In this document: positions 53,690-64,000 of the stretch, piece after piece | Layout: every line of letters begins with the position of its first letter | Position numbering within the stretch: the first letter of the stretch is position 1 | Assembly: GCF_040939455.1 (NCBI RefSeq) | Contig: NC_134109.1 | Location: forward strand, 74,801,001-74,865,000 | Direction of reading: 5' to 3' | DNA length: 64,000 nt | Origin: Microcebus murinus | Taxonomy: Eukaryota > Chordata > Mammalia > Primates > Cheirogaleidae | Notes under the pieces: generated by a model | Database searches by the model: none | The model's input: the letters and a program-made list of their open reading frames with translations, nothing else | Told to the model about the DNA's origin: nothing | Translations under genes and position numbers: made by a program

Positions 53690-56590
53690 GTTCTGGTCCT
53701 GGTCAAGGTGGAGCACTCCGGGTGCTCTCTCTTACAACTGTGGACCTAATACAGCAAACACGGGAAGACTCAAAGGAAGGAAGAGGAGGATGGACGGCCC
53801 AGGGACTTTAGGGCTGGACAAACAGCATGGTGGTGAGTTCTGTGGGTTTCCTTATTGCCTCTCGTGTACCCAGACAGGGTGCTACAGATACCTCCAGCCT
53901 AGACCTGCCAACAGGCACAGACAAAACAAGCTCTAAGAAAAATTGTTCCTCCCAGTCAAAGGACCAAGAAAAGGGTACCCTCGCAATGCAAAGTGTTTTT
54001 GGTTACACCTGTCCTAATCTTGCCAAAGGCCAAAGGGAAAATTGCATTCCCATCTCCATAGTTTCAGTGGGGCAGGATGGGAGCTGATCTTTTCCTCCAT
54101 CTTCTGTCCCTGTGGAATCAGGTGCTGGTGCTCCAACTTCCCTGCCCAGTGGTGTTGGTGGGACTGATCAGGGAGCCGATCTTCCATTTCCTGCCTGGCA
54201 GAAGCAGGCAGTGCTTCTACTCTCCCACCAGGGCAGTGCCAGCGTGAGTCCAAGGGCAAACTGAACCTCCAACCCCGCACTGCTTCCCGCCCCCCCCCCA
54301 CACACCCCCACCTCCAGCATCAGCAAGACTGAGCTAAGCTGTGCAAGGCAGGACTAATCAGCACTCCACTTGTGGTGTCAGTAGGGCCCAATGGGGAGCT
54401 GAACCCCTACACCCACCCAGCAGCAACGAGACTGAGCAGGGATGCACAAAGCATGGCTGATCCACACTCTGCTCTCCCCAACCCATCATCACCCAAAATC
54501 AACCAGGCAAAACAAGGGGATGAGATGTGCATTCTAGTTGTCCCTTGACTTCTCTCTATCCCCTCCCCTGGTTTCAGCAGGGCCCAGTGGGGAGCTGACC
54601 TTCTGCCCCCCAAGCTGAGGCAACAAAGCTGTGTGTGACATTCCTCTGGGCTCTTCTCCCTAGTGACAGCAGGGCCTGGTGGGAAGCTGAGTTTTCACCC
54701 CCATTAGGAGGCAATGAGATGGTAGAGTCACTGCCTCACTTTCACTGGGAAGGTGTCAGTGGGGCCCAGGGAGGAACAGAACTTCCACCCATGCAGTGCA
54801 ATGAGGCAGTGGAGGTCAACACTCCACTTTGGCCAGAATGGCATCAGGAAGCTAAACATCCACACCCGCCCAGCCTTCAACTTCTAAGCAGGGGGAGTGC
54901 CTGCTAATAAAAGAAGATTAAACATGATCCAGAGTATCATAATATAATATCAAAACTTTCAGGATACAATTGAAAATCACAATATGCATGAGAAAAGACA
55001 ATTGACAGATACAAACATCAAGATGAATCAGATGTTGGAATTATCTGACAACAATTTTAAAGCAACCATCATAAAAATACTTTGACAAAACAATTACAAA
55101 TTCTCTTGAAACCAATGAAAAAATTGAAAATCTCAGCAAAGAAACAGAGGTTATAAAAAAGAACCAAACGGAAATTATAGGTGTTAAAAATGCAATAAGC
55201 TAAATGAAAAACATACTGGACAGGCTCACTAGTACAGTGAAGATAACAGGATATAATCAGTGAATCCAAGGAGAGACCAATAGAATTTACTCAAAGGAAA
55301 AAATAGAAAAAATAAACAGTCTCAGGGGCATGTGGGGAAATAAAAAAATGAACATTTGTATCTTTGAATGCTCAGGAGAGAGAAAGTGGGACTGAAAAAG
55401 TATTCAAAGAAACAATAGCTGAAATTTTCCCACATTTGCTGAAAGACATAAACTTATAGATTTGAGAAGCTTAAAGAATATCAAATAAGATAAGTCCAAA
55501 GAAATTCATGCGAAAGCACATCATTATTAAAATTCTGAAAACTAAAGACGAAAATCTTGAGAGGAGGCAGAGAGAAATGTTACATTGCTTATAGGGGAAC
55601 ACCAATGAGAATGAGAACAGATTCTCATCTGAAACCCTGGAGGCCAGAGTAAAGTGGTACGACATTTTTCAAGTCCTGAAAGGACAAAACTATTAATCTG
55701 AAATTCTGTATCTGGCAAAAATGTCTGTCAGGAATGAAAGGGAAATAAAGACGTTATTAGATGAAAGAAAGGTAAGAAAATGTGTTGCTAACAGACCTAT
55801 TATTAAAAGAATGGCTAAAGGAAATAACAGAAGAAGTATTGGGACTTCACAAAGGAAAGAACATTAGAATTGGTAAAAATAGGGGGTAAGTATGATTGAC
55901 TTTCTCATGAGTTTTTAAAATCACATTTTGATAGTTGAAGCCAAAACTGTAACATAATCTGATGTGGTCCTAATCTTGATAGAGGAAACACTTAAGGCAA
56001 TCATATTTAAAGAACAGGGAGGATAAAGGGGCCTAAACATAAGTAAGATTTCTGTACATCAATAGATGCAGTAAAAAGTCGTTACACATACATAGACTAG
56101 GATAAGTTATGGGTGTGTATTATAATATTTAGAGCAAACACTAAAAAACTATACAAAGCAACATACTGATGATTCCATTTGTATTATATGGTTCAGATGA
56201 CAAAATTATAGAGCTGAAGAACAGATTCGTGGTTGTCAGGGTTTAAGGAAGGAAAGTAGTTGTGGCTATAAAAGGGTGGTGTGAGCGATCCTTATATAGG
56301 AACTGTACTGTGTTCTAGTGACCATATGCATCTCTATGCCTGTGACAGAATTGCACAGCACCAAACACTCGCACAGACACAGAAATGAGGACATGCAAAA
56401 CTGGTGATATCTGAATATAGTTGATGGATTGTATGTATCTACTATGTTCAGACACAATAGTTATACCAGATGTTACCACTGGGGGAAGCTGGATGAAGGG
56501 TATATGAAGGCTGTATGGGATCTCTGGATTATTTTTCACAACTGCATGCAAATCTATAATTATCTCAAAATATAAAAAGTTTTGACAATC
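53690..56590 (+). mobile_element. L1 relic lacking ORF2 (HAL1-like): 5' UTR, ORF1, 3' UTR
   Basis: The element starts near CTGGTCAAGGTGGAGCACTC with an L1-type 5' UTR (CCCAGACAGGGTGCTACAG). A degenerate ~90-bp tandem array follows at 54060-54900. An ORF1 relic covers about 54940-55860, with nucleotide phrases such as TTTCAGGATACAATTGAAAA and CTGGAGGCCAGAGTAAAG, but it is full of stops. After an ORF1-ORF2 spacer it passes near 56170 straight into an L1M-like 3' UTR (GATTCCATTTGTATTATATG ... TTATCTCAAAATATAAAAAG). No ORF2 sequence is seen. This fits either a HAL1 (half-L1) element or an ORF2-deleted L1. Confidence 0.8.
54060..54900 (+). repeat. Degenerate ~90-bp tandem array in L1 5' UTR
   Basis: A unit resembling TCAGCAGGGCCCAGTGGGGA-GCTGA recurs with starts near 54060, 54149, 54376, 54569, 54662, 54751 and 54840. 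The spacings are 89, 93, 89 and 89 bp, with larger gaps equal to multiples. Each unit continues with a pyrimidine-rich stretch and a CAATGAG-like segment. Confidence 0.7.
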
Positions 56591-57344
56591 AAGTATAAAG
56601 CGTGTAAAAAAATCCAGTAATTTCAATTTTCCCATCAATTTGATTCTGAATAAATGAATTCCTATGTTTAGGTGGCCACAGTTAATGAAATTTAAATAGC
56701 TGTACTAAAATATATACTACTTTCTATATTTAGAGCCAGCGTACTGGCTGGCCCAGTAACACGTGTGGCATGTGGAGTCAGGCACCATGAGGCTAAGGAG
56801 GTTACAGTGTACACAGGCATATCTGATGAATCAGGTGCTGATGTCAACAGGCAAGCAGCCGGGGGATGGAAGAGCCCCAGAAGGAGAATTTACACCTATT
56901 TCAGTGGCATACAGCACAGTGAACAGACTCAGTCACAGGACCTGAAGATTGGTGGAAAGTGATTCTTCTGTTTAACAATATCTAAAACTTGCCCTGATTG
57001 AGCTACTCTAGGAGTGGTATGAACACCTTGAAACAAAAGGCCTATTTTGTAAACAAACAGAACTTAAGTTTCCCACTCTGGTCCGGAGCCGCAGCTGAGC
57101 CGTGAATGACTCGGCTCCAGGAGAGGGCATCTGTGGGGCCCGGATGTTGGCAGCTGGGAGCAAGTGGCAAAGGCTGTGCCAGTGATGGCCAGGGTGGACT
57201 GGATGTGGCAGTGGGGGCCAGAGCGGCAGTCCACGCTTTACCCTGGGGACTCCTGGAGATGAGGAAGAGGCAGGAGTGTGTGAGAGTTGGGGAAGGGACC
57301 AGTGCTACTCAGTTTCACCGAGGGGGGTTATCCAGGCAAAAAAC

Positions 57345-57522
57345 AATCTGGGCCAGTTATTCTGAATCTTGCACACATTGGAGTTACCTGGGATCCGATT
57401 CCTAGGTCTTGGCTCCATAGATTCTGATTTAATTAGGTGAGGTGCACCTGAGCATTTGGGGAAGTTTTTAAAGTTTCTCAGGTAATTCTGATGTTCAGTC
57501 AAAGTTGAGAACCATTGGTCTA
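57345..57522. mobile_element. MER20-type hAT MITE
   Basis: It reads ATTCTGAATCTTGCACACAT, GATTCTGATTTAATTAGGTG, then the inverted half CAGGTAATTCTGATGTTCAG and GTTGAGAACCATTGGTC. The inverted-repeat layout and length fit MER20. Confidence 0.75.
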
Positions 57523-57523
57523 A

Positions 57524-57722
57524 GCCCGTGCTTCTCAAACTTCGACTTATATCAGAATCTCTTGGGTGGCTTGGTAAACAGCAAATTGCTGAGCGCCACC
57601 TCTAGAGTTTCTGATTCAGCAGGTCTGAGGGAGGTGTGAGAATTTGCATTTCTGTAAGGCTCCCAGCTGATGCTGATGCTGATGGCCTGTGGAACGCACG
57701 CACTGTGAGCCATACTGACCTA
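57524..57722. mobile_element. MER5A-type hAT MITE
   Basis: GTGCTTCTCAAACTTCGAC, ATCAGAATCTCTTGGGTGGC, GAGTTTCTGATTCAGCAGG and GCTGATGCTGATGCTGATGG are in MER5A order. It directly abuts the MER20 copy. Confidence 0.88.
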
Positions 57723-57824
57723 GGGTCAGTGCTTACGAAGATGACATTTGTACCACCTGGTGGTGTGGGCGCTGAGGACGTTTGGATAGTGGGAATAGTG
57801 GACAGTGGGAACCAGTGACTAGGC

Positions 57825-58200
57825 TCATGAAGGCCCGAGTCTCATGCTGCCTCTGCCACATACCAACTACGTGATCTTGAAAAATTTACTCAAACTTTCC
57901 AGACTTAATTGTCTTGTGAATAAAGCAAGAAAAATGATGGCCTCTACATATAAGGCTGTTGCGATACTTAATATTTTAAAATTGCTTTTATCACAGATAA
58001 TCACACCACATACATTATAACGATTTAATCCCCAACCACCTCTGTGAAGTATTATTTCTCCTGTTTTACAGATGAGGAAGCTGCAGTTCAGAGAAGGTAA
58101 GTTATTTGCCCCAAGTCATGCAGCTAGTTAGGATGGGCTTAGAATTTGAACCCAGGCAATTGACTCCAAAACCCACACACTTAACCATTATACTATACTA
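57825..58200 (+). repeat. Two MIR copies in tandem
   Basis: 57825-57990 is one MIR (GAGTCTCATGCTGCCTCTGC ... GGCTGTTGCGATACTTAA). 58000-58200 is a second MIR 3' half (GTTTTACAGATGAGGAAGC, GCAGCTAGTTAGGATG, TTGAACCCAGGCAATTGAC). Confidence 0.8.
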
Positions 58201-58256
58201 GTGCAATAAACATTAGCTATTTGAGCTAGTAATTACATTAAGAATTAAATGTAATG

Positions 58257-58503
58257 GGCCAGGCACCACCGCCCATAATCTTAGATTGCTTGAGCTCAGG
58301 AGTTCAAGAGCAACACCCTGTCTCTACTAAAAATAGAAAAATTAGCCGGTCATCATGGCACACACCTGTAGTCCCAGCTACTTGAGAGGGTGAGGAAGGA
58401 GGATCACTTGAGCCCAGGAGTTTGAGGTTCCTGTGAGCTAGGCTGATGCCACAACACTCTAGCAACAGAGTAAGACTCTGTCTCAAAAAAGAAAAAAAAA
58501 AAA
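58257..58503 (+). mobile_element. Alu-family SINE with internal deletion in left arm
   Basis: The start GGGCCAGGCACCACCGCCC jumps from ATAATCTTAG to ATTGCTTGAGC, losing part of the left arm. The right arm carries the strepsirrhine wording (TGAGCTAGGCTGATGCC). Flanking copies AGAATTAAATGTAATGG (58241) and AGAATGAAATGCAATGG (58504) form the target-site duplication. Confidence 0.92.
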
Positions 58504-58624
58504 AGAATGAAATGCAATGGAATTCTGAAAACCTCAGATCAGTTTCTTATTTTCGTGAAACACAGATATAAAACAATAGACATTGGGAATTGCTAGAATT
58601 AAATCTAACCTTAACTCTATAAAC

Positions 58625-58800
58625 CAGTGTTTCTTGAAGTGCACCTTGAGATTACTGTCAAAGTAATCATCTGGAAATTCCCTACCTCAAACCTAAGGAA
58701 CCACAATCTATTGAGGGCAGGGCTACAGAATCTGAAATTTTAAATAAGCTCTTAAAGGGAGCTTGGTTCTGGGCTGTGGTCTGAGTCACTTGCCTATACA
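58625..58800. repeat. hAT-Charlie MITE fragment (MER5-like)
   Basis: AACCAGTGTTTCTTGAAGTGC, ATCATCTGGAAATTCC and CAGAATCTGAAATTTTAAAT resemble a diverged MER5-type element. Confidence 0.5.
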
Positions 58801-59709
58801 TTGAATGTATTTTGTAATTATCCTTCTCCAATTTCTTAGGCTGATCTAGTGTTCCTCTCAATGTTATTCTTTTATGAATTTATAATATGCTATTTTGAGT
58901 AGATTAAGTAGAATAGTCTATAGTTTGAGAAAACAAAATTTACTCTTTGAGCTTTCATAAGAATACAAATAAAATAACATCCGAGATATCTGGCTTAAAA
59001 TCCCAACCATTACAATATGTGGTGGCTCAAGAACTCAATCTGACAAATGAAATAAGCAAAGCATTTCATTCTAGAGGAAAAAAATTAAATTATAGCTATA
59101 TCTCTGACCTTCCTGTTATACTTCCTCAATTTAAACAGCTGACTAATTAAGACTTTTTAATATAAAATTTATTGAAAACCATTCCTATTTGAGGAATTCC
59201 TCTGATTTAGTGTTGGCAATGAGCACATAAATGTGATGACATAAATTTCTACTCTGGCTATGATGGACTAGCGTGTTACCATCCAGAATAACTAGAGATG
59301 TTGGATAAAACATTTTTAAGAAGTATCAAGGCAGGGAGAACTTTAGGGGCCAAGATATCAGAGAGGGGAAGCAAAGAGTGGAGACCAATATTTGCTGCCA
59401 TTTTTTCCCTAAAGGCATTTGCCAATTTGTAGGAGAGAGGTGGGGGTAGCTAGAGCAGAAGTTGGGAAGAAAGTGGCAGCCAAAAGCTAAGAAACTGAGC
59501 AGAGATGGAAGCAGGGCCTGGGGTCGGGGTTGGGGGGCACTGACTTGGAGTATAGAGCTTGCCAAGGAAGGGCAGCCCTGCTAACAGGCCAGGCCTTCAG
59601 CTGCAGCCCATAAAGGGTTACACTTTAGGCATAAAGACAGACTGATGGTAAACAGACTTGGAGTCAGCTCAATCCCAGGCTAGCTTGATGAACTGCCTAT
59701 TGTATTATC

Positions 59710-59995
59710 CTGGATGGAGCTGGAGCCCATTCTTTTAATTATCACAAGAATGGAAAAACAAACACCACATGTACTCACCATTAAATTGGTGCTGATTGAT
59801 CAACACTAATGTGCACATTTGGGAAGTAACATCCATAGGGTGGCAGGAGGGGGGGGGAGGGTAAGTCCACACCCAATAGGCGTGGTGAGCACTGTCTGGG
59901 GTATGGGCATGCTTGTCAGGAAGTGCAAAGGCAATTTATGTAACCAAAGTGTTTGTACCCCTGTAATACTCTGAAATTTTTAAAAAATTAACTGT
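59710..59995 (+). mobile_element. LINE-1 3' end, lemur-type
   Basis: This truncated L1 tail begins TGGATGGAGCTGGAGCCC, passes ATGTACTCACCATTAAATTG and ends TTTGTACCCCTGTAATACTC. A G-rich tract (GGGGGGGGGAGGG) lies inside at 59847. It is the same 3' UTR type as the copy at 13636 but less diverged. Confidence 0.92.
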
Positions 59996-60215
59996 TACTA
60001 AGAAAGTAGAATGATGGTTTCCAGGGACTTCAGGTCGGGAGGAATGGGGGGTGGGTATTGTTTAATGGGCACAGTTTCAGTTTTAGAAGATGAAAAGTGT
60101 TATGTGGTTGCATGGCATTGTGAATATATTTAGTAACACTGAACTGTATACTTAAAAAGGGTTAAGACGGTAAATTTTATATGTATTTTACAACAGTAAA
60201 AAAATAAAAATTAAC
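59996..60215 (+). mobile_element. Old L1M 3' UTR
   Basis: GAAAGTAGAATGATGGTTTCC, TGTTTAATGGGCACAGTTTC, CACTGAACTGTATACTTAAA and ATTTTACAACAGTAAAAAAA form the 3' UTR of an old L1, ending in an A-rich tail. It is a separate element from the lemur-type tail before it. Confidence 0.82.
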
Positions 60216-61960
60216 TGTTAATATAAAAAAAAGGCTAATGGCAGTATAAATTAATAAAGCCATTTTGGAAAAAAAAAGTAAAATACAGTGATTTGCCTTA
60301 TCCTGTCTGTCAAAATAAAAGTACATATCCTCTGGAGGAAGATAACATCATACAGAACTTTAAATTATCACTATAGGTTTTTATACATAATGTCTGGCAA
60401 ATAAAAAAGTACTTGGCAAGATCAAATGATTGAAAAACCACAAGAAAAAAATAGACAATGGAAAGAGACCATCAGGCGATCCAGATACTGAAGGTATGGG
60501 TTTTATTTTTTAAAAACTGAAAATTTTGTGCAAGATAAATAAGTGGCAAAATAGAGAATTTTATCGAAGAATTAGAATCTATTATAAAGAATCACATGAA
60601 ATTCTAGAACTAAAAATATAACAGAAATGAATAACTGAGTAGATGAATTTGAACACATATTGACACAGTTGAAGAGAGAATTGTTGAGCTTTAAGGTAGT
60701 CAGCAGAATAGATCCAGACTAAAGCATAGAGAGCAAAAGAATGGGAAATACAGCAAAAAGCTAAAAGACAAACGGAACATGTGCAAATGTTTAGGAGACA
60801 GGTAATCAGAGTTCAAAAGTAAAGGAGAAGGAGAATGTGTCAAAAGCAATATTTGACTAGATAATAGTCAAGACTTCTACAAAAGTGAAGAAAGATATTA
60901 ATTCACATTCAAAATGCCTACAAACTTTAAGTGTAAAGAAAATCAGACTAGGCACATTGTATAAAACTGCTGAAAATGAAAGAAAAGGAGAAAATCATGT
61001 AACCAAAGAAAAAGACATATTATCACCAAATAGGTGGTAATAAGAACTGACTTCTTAATAAAGTCGAAACCAAAAAGGAACAATTCATATTACACTATAA
61101 TAAGTCAAGAATAAAAATTATGTTATCTAAGACAACCATTACAAGATTAGTAAAATATAAAAAAATTAAAAGTAAAATATATATAAGCATAATGAACCAA
61201 GAATAGCTAAGATAACCTTAAAGAACAGCAAATCTGAAGGACTTACACTACTGAATATCGAGATTTATTATAAGCTATAATAATTAAGAGAGTGTTGGAT
61301 TTGTACAAAGTTAGACAAATAGAGATTCCAGAAAATGACCCAGACATATATATATATACTTGATTTTGCCAAATGTCAACCCCAAACATTGGGGAAATGA
61401 TGATCTTTTTAATAAATTGTGCTGAATCAATTGGATAACCATATATGAAGAATGAATATTATCTCAATCTCACATCATCTTCAAAAATCAATTCTAAATG
61501 AATCATAGATCTAAATGAGCAAGTTTTAACAATCATGTTCCTGGAATATAAGATAGAATGATGTATTGATTATTTGGGGATAAGCAAAGATTTCTTAAAC
61601 AGAAAATACTAAACATAAAGAAAAATAATGATAAATTGGATGACGACAACTTTGCTTCAACAAAGTCTCTATTAAGAGAATGAAAAGATAAACAAGGCTG
61701 TGGAAGAAAATCTTTGCAATATATACATCCAACAAAGGACTCAGATTCAGGTTAGATAGGGAATTCTATAAATCAATGAGAAAAAGAGACAGGCCAATAT
61801 AAAAATGGGCAAAAAACTTGAATGGCCACTACACAAACAGGGCTATCCAGGCAGCCAGTATATATATAAAAAGGCATTCAATCTCAGTAGTAAGAGGGAG
61901 ATGCAAATAAAATTGCAATGAGCTGCCATTAGAGTCCTAGTAGAATGGCTAAAATTTTAC
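60216..61960 (+). mobile_element. Old LINE-1 fragment with ORF1-like and ORF2 C-terminal relics
   Basis: The first part (60400-61080) is A-rich ORF1-like sequence. From about 61200 it follows the 3' third of L1 ORF2: GTTGGATTTGTACAAAGTTAG, GTGCTGAATCAATTGGATA, CAAAGATTTCTTAAAC, CAAAGTCTCTATTAAGAGAA and AAAAATGGGCAAAAAACTTG. No open frame survives. It ends at the CT-rich microsatellite. Confidence 0.82.
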
Positions 61961-61963
61961 AGG

Positions 61964-61998
<35 letters not shown>

Positions 61999-62070
61999 CC
62001 TCTCTCTCTCTCCCTCCCTCCCTTTCTCTCTCTCTCTCTCTCTCTCTCCTCTCCCCCCTCCTCTCTCCCC
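61961..62070 (+). repeat. (CT)n-rich microsatellite
   Basis: About 110 bp of CT/TC repeats with CCCT and TTTC interruptions follow directly after the L1 fragment. An 82-codon frame through it (Ser/Leu-rich) is an artefact of the repeat. Confidence 0.97.
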
Positions 62071-64000
62071 AGTCATACAGTTAGACCTCTTCCAAGAATA
62101 TCATCTCTAATATTTCTTGCCAAATCATGTTTCTCCTTCTCTTCTAATCTCTTTGGATATTCCTTTTCAAAAATAAAAAAAAAATCCCTCTAGCATAACA
62201 CCATTTGATTCCCAGCACAAGAATAAACGCCTTCCTGGGCCATCACCCCCTGGCCAATCGCTGCTCTCCCCAGCTCCCATCGTCCAAGCACATGCAGGCT
62301 GCCGGTTTCATGTATATTGGAGCCCATAAACACATGAGCTTCAATCAGGTGTCTTTAATAACCTCTTCATGTTTATCTTCATGTTTATCTCTCCTTTTGA
62401 AATTTAGGCCTCCAAAGGCCAGGAATCATAATGTTTATCTCCATTACAGCCAGTAAATGAGTTATAATTTTGATTGATTAAAGCTAAGAAAAATGATATG
62501 GTTTTAAATAATTTTAATTTTTTATCTGTTTTTTAAAAGGAAGGTTTATTTGATATTTTGATTATTGAGAGTGTTTGGATGAGAAAAAAAAACAACAAAC
62601 TAAAACGAAGAGTTTAGTCACCATTGCCATTGCTTATTTTCAACTTACTTCTTTGATAGTCTTGAAAAACAACCAAAGGATTGTAAATCATTTGAGCAAT
62701 GAACTGAGAAGGAATTTTTACCCTGTGACAAATCATATCCACATTCTGTTGAGTTACACTGAGAAACAAAATTAAGATATGTGTAAGCTAAGGGAAGGAG
62801 AGGGAGGGATACACAGCTTCTACAATGGGCTTCAGGTGACTGTATATAACCTTGTGCCAATGCGATGGAGAGCAACTAAACTTTAGCCAAAGGTGGGGAA
62901 AGTCGTGAGAGTATCAGAGACCTATGCTGGACTTGTCACTTTACCCTTCCTGCATAGTCAGGGCCAGATTTCTATCCTGTGCTAATTTATGGATTTTCTC
63001 TAGCAGAAAGTAGGATGTGAATCTCACCTCCAATGTGAATTTGAGATGTTGGATTTAGGGAATACATGGAAACAGAAATAAAAAGCAACCAACTCGCAAC
63101 CAAAGTTGTTTTCATTAAAGTGTCAGCAAATCTTCAAAGCTGATGTCTCCTATTTCAAATAAATGAAAATCAGATGACATGAGGCCAGGAAAATAATCAC
63201 CATGTTTATAATTAGAAGCTCTTCCAGAGAGCAGGTCACGTCTCCGTGTGACACGATGCAGTCTGAGCACTGCATGATGCACCTGGAGGCACAATGTCCT
63301 CCCTTCATGGAAAAAGCCCCACATGTGTAAGCAAAGCGTCCACATGATCTGGTCACCCCACACCAGCTGTGCTGCCCGGGGTGTCCCGGAATGGCAGGGG
63401 ATGGGGGGGGGGTCTCCAGGAATATTTGTCCTGCTCCCTTCTCCCAGTTCTTAAAACTATATCCCTTTCTGTTCAGCTAATTAGAGACTCATTTAAAATT
63501 ATCAAGATACAGCCACTGGTTTTATTTGTGTGAAATTGGAATAAAAATTGCAAACACCTTATTGAATGCCAAAAAAGAAAAAATTTACCAAGATACTTAT
63601 TTTTTCCCTTTACCCCAGTAAGGGTAAGCCTTTGTATTGTAAACACACACTATTATTGATTATTTAAATTAGGTTTTATGCAATTTGATCATCTAAAAGC
63701 AAAGATTTGGATTGGAACCAATATCAGTTGCTGGCTTGAGCTGGTGGGCATGATGAAGGGAGGGCTACAGGTGCCATTGCTGTTGCCACAATGTCTAGCT
63801 TTAGAACGATAAAGAGAGAGCAGAATGGTAACTGGCATCAAGGAGGCATACTTAGAAGACTGCTAAGGAACTTGACAGTGGAGAAAAGATTTGTGAAGAA
63901 GAAAAGTGTGTATTATTTTACCCACAAGTGCCTTTCTGCTGGAAGCTGTTGACTGTCATAAGTCTCCACAGCTAGAATCCTGCAAGGGATAGACCCTACC
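62071..64000. other. Intergenic, no gene recognised
   Basis: This stretch is largely repeat-free by eye, A/T-rich in parts, with a G-run near 63401. Human synteny would place the 3' end of AQR further to the right, outside the window. No exon of it is seen here. Confidence 0.5.
62366..62441 (+). promoter_or_regulatory. Three overlapping FOX/GATA-type motifs
   Basis: TTCATGTTTATC occurs twice head-to-tail (62366-62377, 62378-62389) and ATGTTTATCT again at 62431-62440. Each combines a forkhead core (TGTTTA) with a GATA core (TTATC). Function is not shown. Confidence 0.35.

Noticed and set aside
61945..62193. 82-codon Ser/Leu-rich frame
   Set aside because: It is a translation of the CT-rich microsatellite.

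Overview
This is mammalian nuclear DNA, almost certainly from a strepsirrhine primate and most likely a lemur. The evidence is seven Alu/7SL-derived SINEs, several carrying the extra A/T-rich segment after the middle poly-A that is typical of strepsirrhine Alus, and two 5'-truncated L1 tails with the 3' UTR style of lemur L1s. The species call is inference; the primate call is strong.

Two protein-coding genes can be supported, both on the minus strand. At the left edge (positions 444-514) is the first coding exon of GJD2 (connexin-36, the neuronal gap-junction channel), inside a CpG island that runs to about 1320; the rest of GJD2 lies off the left end. At 38.4-43.7 kb is a complete cardiac alpha-actin gene, ACTC1. 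It has a non-coding first exon, six coding exons of 129, 325, 162, 192, 182 and 144 bp (377 residues, all splice sites canonical), a polyadenylation signal, and a proximal promoter with TATA box, E-box, GC-rich Sp1-like box and a perfect CArG box at about -100. The order GJD2-ACTC1 with both genes on the same strand matches human 15q14.

The remaining ~58 kb is non-coding. Region by region: 1.3-9.4 kb is mostly unique intergenic DNA with Alu, MER20, MIR and L2 copies. 9.4-12.6 kb is a full-length but dead Tigger1 DNA transposon, itself interrupted by an Alu and by a solo LTR. 13.6-20 kb holds a lemur-type L1 tail, an Alu beside a GT microsatellite, L2/MIR copies, and an antisense L1 ORF1 relic split by a second solo LTR. 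22-28 kb has MLT1, L1, Alu and ERV1-like LTR fragments. 29-37.7 kb has L2/MIR copies, a second MLT1 LTR and a near full-length 7SL RNA pseudogene. 44-53 kb upstream of ACTC1 is comparatively repeat-poor and contains clusters of cardiac/muscle transcription-factor motifs. 53.7-62.1 kb is dominated by L1 relics, including one that has a 5' UTR tandem array and ORF1 but no ORF2, and ends in a CT-rich microsatellite. 62-64 kb has no recognised gene.

I found no new enzymatic or defence system. The most testable novelties are the candidate distal ACTC1 enhancer near 47.7 kb, the RFX X-box motifs, and the nested transposon histories. Without alignment tools, repeat family names below the class level are recognition by eye.
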